Below, one piece after another: positions 6,742 to 12,968 of a stretch of 12,968 nucleotides of DNA (position 1 is the stretch's first letter; every line of letters starts with the position of its first letter). This DNA is from Flavobacteriales bacterium UBA7382 (lineage in GTDB: Bacteria; Bacteroidota; Bacteroidia; Flavobacteriales_D; Sanyastnellaceae). Under the pieces are notes generated by a model. That model made no database searches. It saw only the letters and a list, made by a program, of their open reading frames with translations, and was not told the DNA's origin. The DNA is taken from positions 1 to 12,968 of the forward strand of contig DKNS01000084.1 in assembly GCA_002469765.1 (NCBI GenBank), written 5' to 3'. The translations under genes and the position numbers were made by a program.

Positions 6742-7416
6742 ATGAATGTGCTGCGCCCCCTCTTGACCGAAGCCCGATTGGGCCACATTGAGCGTGTGTC
6801 CGCAGGACGCACGAGGCACATTTCTATGGTGCTTGAAAATGTATACCAAAGCAGAAATGCCAGCGCTGTGATGCGAAGTGCCGAAGGCTTTGGGCTGCTC
6901 GACGTGCACCTCATCGAAAACGAGAACGCCTGGTCCAGGAACAAAGGGGTGGCCAAAGGCGCATCCCAATGGCTTCAGCTCCACCGGCACCTCGGCGAGG
7001 ACAACGCGAAGCAAGCGTGCGTGGACCGAATCAAGTCACACGGACATCGGTTGGTGGTCACCTCACCCCATGCCTCGGGACACACGCCGGAGACATTGCC
7101 CCTTGACAAACCCGTGGCTCTGGTGATGGGGACCGAGTTCTCCGGCGCTTCCGACTTCATGATGGAACAGGCCGATGCGTTCGTCGAGATTCCCATGCAC
7201 GGATTCACAGAGAGCTTCAACATCAGCGTGGCCGCGGCCATACTCATGCACCAACTCACCCAGCGGTTGCGCGCCTCAGACACCTCGTGGTCTTTGCATC
7301 CAGACGAATTGGCCGTGCTGCGTGCCGAATGGATGTTCAAATCCGTCCGACACGCCTCCGGCATCCTTGCCCGGGAAGGATTGACCCCACCTGCGACACT
7401 CCTGTCCAACCTGTGA
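6742..7416 (+). CDS. trmH: TrmH/SpoU family tRNA (guanosine-2'-O)-methyltransferase
   Basis: 224 residues; E. coli TrmH is 229. The SPOUT signatures are present: motif 1 QSRNASAVMR (36-45) with Asn39 and catalytic Arg45, motif 2 ALVMGTEFSGAS (126-137) with Glu132, and motif 3 IPMHGFTESFNISV (150-163) with Asn160, forming the trefoil-knot AdoMet site. RTRHISMVLENVYQSRNASA closely resembles Bacteroidota TrmH, which 2'-O-methylates G18 of tRNA. I chose ATG 6742 because residues from LRPLLTEARLGHIERV align with the family N-terminus. GTG at 6691 is an alternative, and the frame's opening TTG (6634) lies in the HU terminator. A one-mismatch -7 box (CAAATTTG, 6678-6685) may be the promoter. It is the first gene of a tight cluster; its stop overlaps the next start by 4 bases. 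Confidence 0.92.
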   Translation: MNVLRPLLTEARLGHIERVSAGRTRHISMVLENVYQSRNASAVMRSAEGFGLLDVHLIENENAWSRNKGVAKGASQWLQLHRHLGEDNAKQACVDRIKSHGHRLVVTSPHASGHTPETLPLDKPVALVMGTEFSGASDFMMEQADAFVEIPMHGFTESFNISVAAAILMHQLTQRLRASDTSWSLHPDELAVLRAEWMFKSVRHASGILAREGLTPPATLLSNL

Positions 7417-8774
7417 GCGCCTCTCCCCTGTCCATCCGACCTCGCGATCTGCTCCGCATCGCCGTGCCCATTTCACTCGGAAGCTTGGTGCAATTTTTCG
7501 TGGTGCTGACAGACAACTTTTTCCTCAGCCGAGCTGGTGAATTGGAATTGAATGCCGCAGGCAATGCCGCGCTTGTTTACCTCACCTTCGTCATGGTCCT
7601 CACCGGTGGCAGCATGGGCATCCAAATCTTGGTCGCCCGGCATCAAGGGGCTGGCCAATCGAACCGCATGGCTTTGGCGTCGCGCACCGGAAGGGTCGCT
7701 TTGGTGGCCCTCGGCTTGCTGTTGACCGCCATCGTGTTGGGCATCAATTCATTTGGTGGCTGGGAACCGTTGATGGCCAACCGCGACGTCCAAGACTTGT
7801 TCACCCCCTTCCTGGCCGTCCGGGGCTGGGGCCTGGTTCCTTGCGCCCTCCTCATGGCGTTGGAAGCGGATTGGATCGGGCAGGCCAAAACCAAGCCCCT
7901 CCTCCCCCTTGCCCTGACCATGGCCGGGATCAACATCGTCCTGGATGCGTTTTGGGTGGAAGGCCTGTGGGGTGGGCCCAAACTCGGCGCCCAAGGAGCT
8001 GCTCAAGCCTCCCTCATCTCGGAGACCACAGGGGCAATCCTGGCATGGGTCATCGCACGGTTCCACATGCATCCGGACTCGTTCGTGGGACGGGATGGGT
8101 TGTGCCGGAACACCCTTCGACAATGGTGGCGTTTGGCCATGCCCGTCATGGCACAGTTTGGCCTGACCATTTCCACATGGGCCAGCTTCTTTTTCTTCGT
8201 CGAGCGCGTGGGCATGATGGAACTTAAGGTCAGCCATCTCACGCGCAACGCATTCATGCTCGCCTTTGTGGTCTGCACAGGCTTGGGCCAAACCACACGA
8301 ACCGTCGTCTCGACGTTGATTGGCGAAGGACGACAACGCGACCTCCCCCGGGCCTTGTTCACCCTTGTGGGGTTGAGCTACCTTGGGGTTTGGTGTTTGA
8401 CCCACGGTTACGTGGCTTACCCAAGGTGGATTTCGGGGCACTTCTTCGACCCGACTTTGGACCCTGAAGGGCACGCGGCCATGGCCAAGACGTTGAGCAC
8501 CGCGTGGATTGCCATCCAATGCTATGTCTTGAGCGCCATCGCCACTGCCGTGCTGCAAGGAGCGGGGTTCACAAAGCACGCGTTCTGGATTGAACTCACG
8601 AGCGTCTCCATTTACATTGTGTTGGCTTACGTTTTGGCCTTGCAATGGCGGTCACCCATTCACATCATATGGCGGGCCGATTGGGTGTATTTCGGCGGAA
8701 TCCTGTTGGGCTCGGCGGCCTGTCTGAAATACGTTCGATGGCGTGAAGGGCACGCTTCGTTGCGCGATTCTTGA
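7413..8774 (+). CDS. MATE family multidrug/organic cation efflux transporter
   Basis: 453 residues from a GTG start, the usual MATE length, with about 12 hydrophobic segments. N-lobe features are visible: IAVPISLGSLVQFFVVLTDNFFLSRAG (TM1), the GGSMGIQILVARHQGAG stretch (TM2 and following loop) and VDAFWVEGLWGGPKLGAQGAA-like text as ...LDAFWVEGLWGG (about TM5-6). In the C-lobe, FMLAFVVCTGLGQTTRTVVS matches the repeat of the TM2 motif, with Gly-rich turns. It probably exports drugs or metabolites in exchange for H+ or Na+; substrate unknown. The frame is open upstream, but GTG at 7413-7415 overlaps the trmH stop (GTGA), and the protein then begins just before TM1, so this start is preferred. 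Translational coupling to trmH is likely. Confidence 0.9.
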   Translation: MSASPLSIRPRDLLRIAVPISLGSLVQFFVVLTDNFFLSRAGELELNAAGNAALVYLTFVMVLTGGSMGIQILVARHQGAGQSNRMALASRTGRVALVALGLLLTAIVLGINSFGGWEPLMANRDVQDLFTPFLAVRGWGLVPCALLMALEADWIGQAKTKPLLPLALTMAGINIVLDAFWVEGLWGGPKLGAQGAAQASLISETTGAILAWVIARFHMHPDSFVGRDGLCRNTLRQWWRLAMPVMAQFGLTISTWASFFFFVERVGMMELKVSHLTRNAFMLAFVVCTGLGQTTRTVVSTLIGEGRQRDLPRALFTLVGLSYLGVWCLTHGYVAYPRWISGHFFDPTLDPEGHAAMAKTLSTAWIAIQCYVLSAIATAVLQGAGFTKHAFWIELTSVSIYIVLAYVLALQWRSPIHIIWRADWVYFGGILLGSAACLKYVRWREGHASLRDS

Positions 8775-8799
8775 CAGGGTTGTTGGACCTTTGCACGGC

Positions 8800-9762
8800 A
8801 TGACACATTCCTCTCAGCCCCTGCGCATCGTTTTTATGGGTACGCCCGGTTTCGCCGCCACCTGCTTGGAACGGTTGTTGGAATCTCCCCACCAGATCGT
8901 TGGCATCGTGACCGCCCCGGACAGGCCCGCAGGCCGAGGGCGTTCGCTGCGATCCTCCGAAGTGAAGGTGGTGGCGGAAAAGCACGGGCTTCCATTGGCC
9001 CAGCCAGAAAAGTTGAAGTCATCCGAATTCCTGGCCACGATCGAAACATGGGCTCCTGACTTGGGGGTGGTCGTCGCGTTCCGCATGTTGCCGGAGGTGG
9101 TTTGGAACTTTCCTCGTTTGGGCACCGTCAACCTTCATGGGTCCCTGTTGCCACAATACCGGGGAGCCGCCCCCATTCATTGGGCTGTCCTCAACGGAGA
9201 ATCGGTGTCAGGAGCCACCACCTTTTTGCTTCAACACAAAATCGACACTGGGCATGTGCTCGGTCGCGTGGAAGTCCCCATTGGCCCGGACGACACCACA
9301 GGAGAATTGCATGACCGCATTTTGGACGCTGGCAAGAACCTCCTAGTGGAAAGCGTCGATGCCTTGGCTTCCGGAGTTGCCAAAGCCATTTCTCAGCAAT
9401 CCCTGTTGCCCGAAGGCGACACGCTTAAGGAGGCCCCCAAATTGTTCAAGGAGCATGGCCGCATCGATTGGGGAAAGTCAGCCCAGGACGTCCACAACCT
9501 CGTCCGAGGACTGAATCCCTTCCCTGGCGCTTGGACCACGATGCCAGACGGCTCCACGCTGCGCATCCACCAATCGCACATGTCGGGCGCAGATTTTGGC
9601 GGACAGCCTGGCACAGTTCACCTGAGCAAGGACCAACTTTCCGTCCAATGCGGAGAAGGCGCCATCGCAATCCTCCGATTGCAACCTCAGGGGAAGCCCA
9701 CAATGGATGTCAAGCCATTCTTGAATGGCCTGCGGTCACCGCTTCGTATTTTGGGATCATGA
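8800..9762 (+). CDS. fmt: Methionyl-tRNA formyltransferase
   Basis: 320 residues, normal length. LRIVFMGTPGFAA (8-20) is the Fmt N-terminus. The formyl-transfer site is intact: Asn111 and His113 in TVNLHGSLLPQYRGAAPIHW, and Asp149 in KIDTGHVL. VVVAFRMLPEVVW (90-102) is characteristic of Bacteroidota Fmt. The C-terminal tRNA-binding beta-barrel spans about 205-320 (GRIDWGKSA.DVHNLVRGLNPFPGAWT at its start). It formylates Met-tRNA(fMet) with 10-formyl-THF for initiation. An upstream Met at 8743 overlaps the MATE end; ATG 8800 is preferred because the family starts a few residues before RIVFMGTP. It lies 25 bases after the MATE gene and overlaps the next gene by 4 bases. Confidence 0.96.
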   Translation: MTHSSQPLRIVFMGTPGFAATCLERLLESPHQIVGIVTAPDRPAGRGRSLRSSEVKVVAEKHGLPLAQPEKLKSSEFLATIETWAPDLGVVVAFRMLPEVVWNFPRLGTVNLHGSLLPQYRGAAPIHWAVLNGESVSGATTFLLQHKIDTGHVLGRVEVPIGPDDTTGELHDRILDAGKNLLVESVDALASGVAKAISQQSLLPEGDTLKEAPKLFKEHGRIDWGKSAQDVHNLVRGLNPFPGAWTTMPDGSTLRIHQSHMSGADFGGQPGTVHLSKDQLSVQCGEGAIAILRLQPQGKPTMDVKPFLNGLRSPLRILGS

Positions 9763-11993
9763 ACAAGTTGCACCACGCTTGGATGGCCGGGACTTTGGCA
9801 TGGCTCTCCGCATCTCTATCCATGGCCCAGGAATTGGTGCCTGCATTGGGGCCAGCGTTCTTAGAAGACGAGGTGGCCACCGTTCGCCTGACCGTCAGCG
9901 ACGACGATTGGGCGTTCATCTTGGACCCTGACAACGCTTACAGCAACCAAGAGTGGCCTGCGACTTTTGTCTACGAGAGCTCAGCCGGCAGCGACACGGT
10001 CGAGAACGTGGGCGTGCGGCTGCGAGGCAACACGTCTCGTGAAGCGGCCAAGAAAAGCTTCAAGGTGAGCTTCAACACGTTCACACAAGGGGCGAGCTGG
10101 AATGGATTGGAAAAGCTCAACCTCAACGGAAACCACAACGACCCGTCCATGTTGCGTGCCCGTATGGTGTGGGAATTTATGCGTGCCCAAGGCCATGTTG
10201 CCCCGCGTGTGAGTCATGTGCGCGTCTATGTCAACGGAGAGTACCGAGGGCTGTACATCAACGTGGAGCACGTGGACGAAGAATTCATTCAAAAACGCTT
10301 CAAACACAACGACGGTAACCTTTGGAAGTGCACTTACCCGAGTGATTTGGCGTACCTCGGCGAAGACCCAGAAGCGTACAAATTCACCCCATCATGGTCC
10401 AATCAAAGGGTGTACGAGCTCAAGACCAACACCGTGGAGGACGATTACAGCGCCATTGCCGAATTGTGTTCTGTGATCGGGACTGTGCCCGACGACGAGT
10501 TTGAGTGTGAGCTCGAGGCCATTTTCGACGTGGACGCCTTTTTGAAGACCGCCGCGATGGAAATCCTCGTGGGCCATTGGGACAACTACATTGGCAACCA
10601 CAACAACTACTACCTATACGAACGTCCGACCGACGGACGCTTGATGATGATCTCGTACGACGTCGACAACACCCTTGGCATCGAATGGGGCAGCAGTTGG
10701 GCCACACACAACGTTTACCAATGGAATCAGTGGGGCGAGAGACCGCTGTATGAACGGGTGATGGGCATCGAACAATACCGCACCCGACTGGGGTGGTATG
10801 TGCGCGAAATCCTCGACAACGGCTTCAATGGGTCTGCTTGGTTGCAACATGGCACCACATTGCGAACCCTGTGCACCTCAGCCGCGCTCGAAGACGTCTT
10901 TCGCACTTACGACTACGGATTCAACGACAACGCTTTTTTGGATTGCCTGACCGGAAGCTGGGGAGGACACGTGACCCAAGGCATCGCCTCGTATGTCAAC
11001 ACGCGCGCCTCGTCTGCCTATGGACAAACCGGCGACGCTCAATCCCCTCGCGACATTCAATCCTGGGTGTACACGCCAGTGGTGGACGACACCCTGCGTG
11101 TCAAAGCTGAGGTGGCTGGCACTCCCATGTCGGTCGAAGCCCATGTCAGTTTGGACGGTGGTCCTTTTGTGACGTACCCCATGCTGGACGACGGCATAAG
11201 CGGAGACGGAGAATCAGGTGACACACGATATGGGATTCGGCTGGGCTTCCCAGATGCGGACCAAGTGTCTTGGTACACCTCCGCCACCTACATCGACGGC
11301 GCGCAGCCCACAGATCCCTGTGTGCCGTCTTCAGCGTGGATCAGCCATGCGTCGGACATTCCTTTCAAATTGAACGAATTGATGGCCTTGAACAACAGCT
11401 TCATCACGGACGAAGTTGGAGGGTTTGCCGACTGGGTGGAAATCGCAAATGTGAGTGAGTCGTTCGCGAATCCTGAAGGCCTCGCTTTGACCGACAAACG
11501 CTCCAGACCAGATGCGTACGTCTTCCCGGCATTCACAATTGACCCTGGCGATCACCGGGTGGTATGGTGTGACAACGATCTGGACGATGGTCCCTTGCAC
11601 GCGCCTTTCAACCTCGACGCCGAACAAGACAACTTGATCCTCTCTGTCTGGGACGAATTTGGGTGGCGGTGTGTCGATCACATTGAATGGGAGAATGAAC
11701 CTCTGCCCAATTCCAGCCTGGGCCGTGTGACCGACGGCGCCGAGGAGTGGGTGACCTTCGTGTCAGGGACCACAACCCCTCCCACACCGAACGCGCCCAA
11801 CGCAGGACCAAATGCAGCGGGCTGTCCCGAGGATTTGGATGGCGATTTGTTGGTCGGGGTGTCCGACGTGTTGATGGTCCTTGGAGAGTTTGGCTGCACC
11901 CAAGGATGCGACGCGGGAGACATTGATGGCGACGGAGTGGTCGCGGTAGGAGACGTTCTCGCGATCCTCAGTTCGTTTGGCGAGGTGTGCTGA
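9759..11993 (+). CDS. Secreted CotH-kinase-like protein with lamin-tail and dockerin-like C-terminus
   Basis: 744 residues. A signal peptide (1-23, Ser-Met-Ala then Gln24) is followed by a CotH-type kinase-like domain (about 40-380). Its marks are VRLRGNTS (86-93) with Lys98/99/102 after it, SMLRARMVWEFMR (130-142), VYVNGEYRGLYINVEHVDE (157-174), the catalytic-loop-like HWDNYIGNHNNYYLY (273-287, Asp275, Asn280) and metal-site-like SYDVDNTLG (299-307). A beta-sandwich region (about 440-512) and a lamin-tail domain (about 536-650, NELMALNNS...DWVEIANVS) follow. Residues 689-744 form a dockerin-like calcium-binding pair. CotH proteins phosphorylate coat proteins in Bacillus; here secretion implies an extracellular target, unknown. 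The frame is open upstream to 9468, but that part is an out-of-frame reading of fmt; ATG 9759 overlaps the fmt stop (ATGA) and starts a clean signal peptide. Confidence 0.9.
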   Translation: MNKLHHAWMAGTLAWLSASLSMAQELVPALGPAFLEDEVATVRLTVSDDDWAFILDPDNAYSNQEWPATFVYESSAGSDTVENVGVRLRGNTSREAAKKSFKVSFNTFTQGASWNGLEKLNLNGNHNDPSMLRARMVWEFMRAQGHVAPRVSHVRVYVNGEYRGLYINVEHVDEEFIQKRFKHNDGNLWKCTYPSDLAYLGEDPEAYKFTPSWSNQRVYELKTNTVEDDYSAIAELCSVIGTVPDDEFECELEAIFDVDAFLKTAAMEILVGHWDNYIGNHNNYYLYERPTDGRLMMISYDVDNTLGIEWGSSWATHNVYQWNQWGERPLYERVMGIEQYRTRLGWYVREILDNGFNGSAWLQHGTTLRTLCTSAALEDVFRTYDYGFNDNAFLDCLTGSWGGHVTQGIASYVNTRASSAYGQTGDAQSPRDIQSWVYTPVVDDTLRVKAEVAGTPMSVEAHVSLDGGPFVTYPMLDDGISGDGESGDTRYGIRLGFPDADQVSWYTSATYIDGAQPTDPCVPSSAWISHASDIPFKLNELMALNNSFITDEVGGFADWVEIANVSESFANPEGLALTDKRSRPDAYVFPAFTIDPGDHRVVWCDNDLDDGPLHAPFNLDAEQDNLILSVWDEFGWRCVDHIEWENEPLPNSSLGRVTDGAEEWVTFVSGTTTPPTPNAPNAGPNAAGCPEDLDGDLLVGVSDVLMVLGEFGCTQGCDAGDIDGDGVVAVGDVLAILSSFGEVC
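11823..11990 (+). other. Dockerin-like paired calcium loops closing the CotH protein
   Basis: Two 12-residue loops with Asp at positions 1, 3, 5 and 12 are visible: Asp692/694/696/703 and Asp721/723/725/732, 29 residues apart, each followed by a VLxxLxxFG-type helix. Cys689, Cys713, Cys717 and the final residue Cys744 frame the two halves. The loop spacing is that of dockerin F-hands and related calcium-binding repeats. No cohesin is in the window, so a cellulosome-like role is not supported; calcium-stabilised folding or surface attachment is inference. Confidence 0.7.
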
Positions 11994-12017
11994 TGGCCTT
12001 CGAAGCCTCGCGCCTGA

Positions 12018-12968
12018 TCAATTGTAAACTTCCAGCATCAATTCGAGGATGTCCTTGGCACTCGCTGTGATCGGCGTGCCAGGTCCAAAAACGCCAACCA
12101 CCCCGTGGTTGTAAAGGGCGTCGTGATCACCTGGAGGGATGACGCCGCCTGCCACCACAAGAATGTCTGGCCTTCCTGCCTCTTTCAACGCCTGGATCAG
12201 GCCAGGAACCAAGGTGAGGTGACCTGCCGCCAACGTGCTGACGCCCACCAAGTGCACGTCGTTTTCCATGGCTTGGCGGGCCACTTCTTCTGGGGTAGAA
12301 AACAACGGCCCCAGGTCCACGTCAAAGCCCAAATCCGCAAAGGACGACGCGACGACCTTGGCGCCCCGATCGTGGCCGTCTTGGCCCATCTTCGCCACCA
12401 AAATACGCGGCCGACGTCCGGCCAAAGACGCAAATGCATCGCTCATTTCGCGGACTTCATCGTAGGCTTCCGATCCTTCCATTGCCCGTGAAAATACACC
12501 TGAGACACGACGGTCGGCAGGCAAAAACCGGTCAAAAACCACTTCAAGCGCAGCGCTGATTTCGCCCAGCGTCGCCCTTGCACGTGCAGCATCGACTGAG
12601 GCCTCAAGCAAGTTTCCGCTGTGTTGAGCGGCTTTTGTCAATTGAGCCAATGCGGCATCCACCTGCACTTGGTCTCGCGCATCCTTCAACACAGTCAATC
12701 CCTCCAGCTGTTGCCGCTGCACTTCTTCTTGGTCCACCACCAACACCTCCATGTCGTCTTCACCATCCACAGCAAAGAGGTTGACGCCGATGATCTTGTC
12801 ACGACCCCGGTCAATGTTGGCTTGCTTTTCGGCGGCCGCCTCTTCAATGCGCAACTTGGGAAGTCCTTCGTCAATCGCTTTGGCCATGCCCCCTTTGCCC
12901 TCAATTTCTGCCATCAGCTTCTCAGCCTCCTCCATCATCTCAGCCGTCAAGGCCTCCACAACATGGCT
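12018..12968 (-). CDS. mutB: Methylmalonyl-CoA mutase large subunit, C-terminal part, 5' cut by edge
   Basis: 316 residues are visible, open to the right edge; whole large subunits exceed 700. The first codons (SHVVEALT) continue the barrel text GSxxVExLT of the family, followed by GGMAKAIDEGLPKLRIEEAAAEKQANID, which is highly conserved in methylmalonyl-CoA mutases. The B12-binding Rossmann domain fills about the last 130 residues: DGHDRG (codons at plus 12363-12380) gives the DxHxxG motif with the cobalt-ligand His, then GVSTLAAGH and VVAGGVIPPGDHDAL. An intact DxHxxG marks the catalytic large subunit, as the small subunit has usually lost it. It converts (R)-methylmalonyl-CoA and succinyl-CoA in propionate metabolism. 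The small-subunit gene is expected upstream, beyond the edge. Other names: scpA, mcmA. Convergent with the CotH gene, 24 bases apart, with no clear terminator between. Confidence 0.95.
   Translation of the reverse strand, partial: SHVVEALTAEMMEEAEKLMAEIEGKGGMAKAIDEGLPKLRIEEAAAEKQANIDRGRDKIIGVNLFAVDGEDDMEVLVVDQEEVQRQQLEGLTVLKDARDQVQVDAALAQLTKAAQHSGNLLEASVDAARARATLGEISAALEVVFDRFLPADRRVSGVFSRAMEGSEAYDEVREMSDAFASLAGRRPRILVAKMGQDGHDRGAKVVASSFADLGFDVDLGPLFSTPEEVARQAMENDVHLVGVSTLAAGHLTLVPGLIQALKEAGRPDILVVAGGVIPPGDHDALYNHGVVGVFGPGTPITASAKDILELMLEVYN

Noticed and set aside
7749..8645. Open frame of 298 codons antisense to the MATE gene
   Set aside because: No recognisable motifs and a Pro/Gly/Gln/His-rich composition typical of the reverse strand of a GC-rich gene; the plus-strand MATE reading is convincing.
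9468..9758. N-terminal extension of the CotH protein
   Set aside because: It is an alternative-frame reading of the end of fmt; the ATG at 9759 opens directly into a signal peptide.
11994..12017. Possible bidirectional terminator between CotH and mutB
   Set aside because: Only a very short GGC/GCC pairing around TTCGAA with no T-run on either strand.
1..12968. CRISPR, insertion sequence, prophage, toxin-antitoxin or defence genes
   Set aside because: Looked for repeat-spacer periodicity, transposase or integrase motifs and small paired genes; none was found.

Overview
The window looks like a chromosomal segment of a fairly GC-rich (roughly high-50s % by eye), probably free-living or marine Bacteroidota, most likely in or near the Flavobacteriales. 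Evidence: a type IX secretion (T9SS) C-terminal sorting tail on one secreted protein, SprB-like repeats on another, several matches to the Bacteroidota -7 promoter box TAnnTTTG, no convincing Shine-Dalgarno sequences, a SusA/Flavobacterium-type cyclomaltodextrinase, and Bacteroidota-style Fmt and TrmH. No tRNA, rRNA, CRISPR array, insertion sequence or prophage gene was seen. Coding density is high and no gene-free stretch reaches 300 bases.

Left part (1-5367), cell surface and starch. A large secreted SprB-repeat protein (minus strand, cut by the left edge) follows a separately transcribed secreted protein built of four tandem CBM48/AMPK-like starch-binding modules plus a T9SS tail (minus, 1687-3393). 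Between them lie a clear intrinsic terminator with a UUCG tetraloop and a good promoter. Divergent from the CBM protein is a periplasmic GH13 cyclomaltodextrinase/neopullulanase (plus, 3496-5367). The CBM protein and the GH13 enzyme plausibly form a small alpha-glucan unit: surface binding by a T9SS cargo and periplasmic hydrolysis, with no SusC/SusD pair in view.

Middle part (5385-6673). A YbgC-like 4HBT thioesterase (minus) is convergent with the GH13 gene. Divergent from it is an unrecognised four-helix membrane protein whose -7 box sits so close to the ATG that its mRNA may be leaderless. An HU DNA-binding protein follows, with its own promoter candidate and a strong hairpin terminator.

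Right part (6742-12968). A tight plus-strand cluster runs trmH, a MATE efflux protein, fmt, and a secreted CotH-kinase-like protein. trmH/MATE and fmt/CotH overlap by 4 bases (GTGA and ATGA), suggesting translational coupling. The CotH protein also has a lamin-tail domain and ends in a dockerin-like pair of calcium loops framed by cysteines instead of a T9SS tail. Convergent with it, cut by the right edge, is the C-terminal, B12-binding part of the methylmalonyl-CoA mutase large subunit.

The most interesting items are the four-cysteine cassette repeated with each CBM module, the pairing of T9SS-exported starch-binding modules with a SusA-like enzyme, and the dockerin-like C-terminus of the CotH protein. 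I did not find a clearly new multi-gene system. All family assignments come from reading motifs by eye, without database searches.
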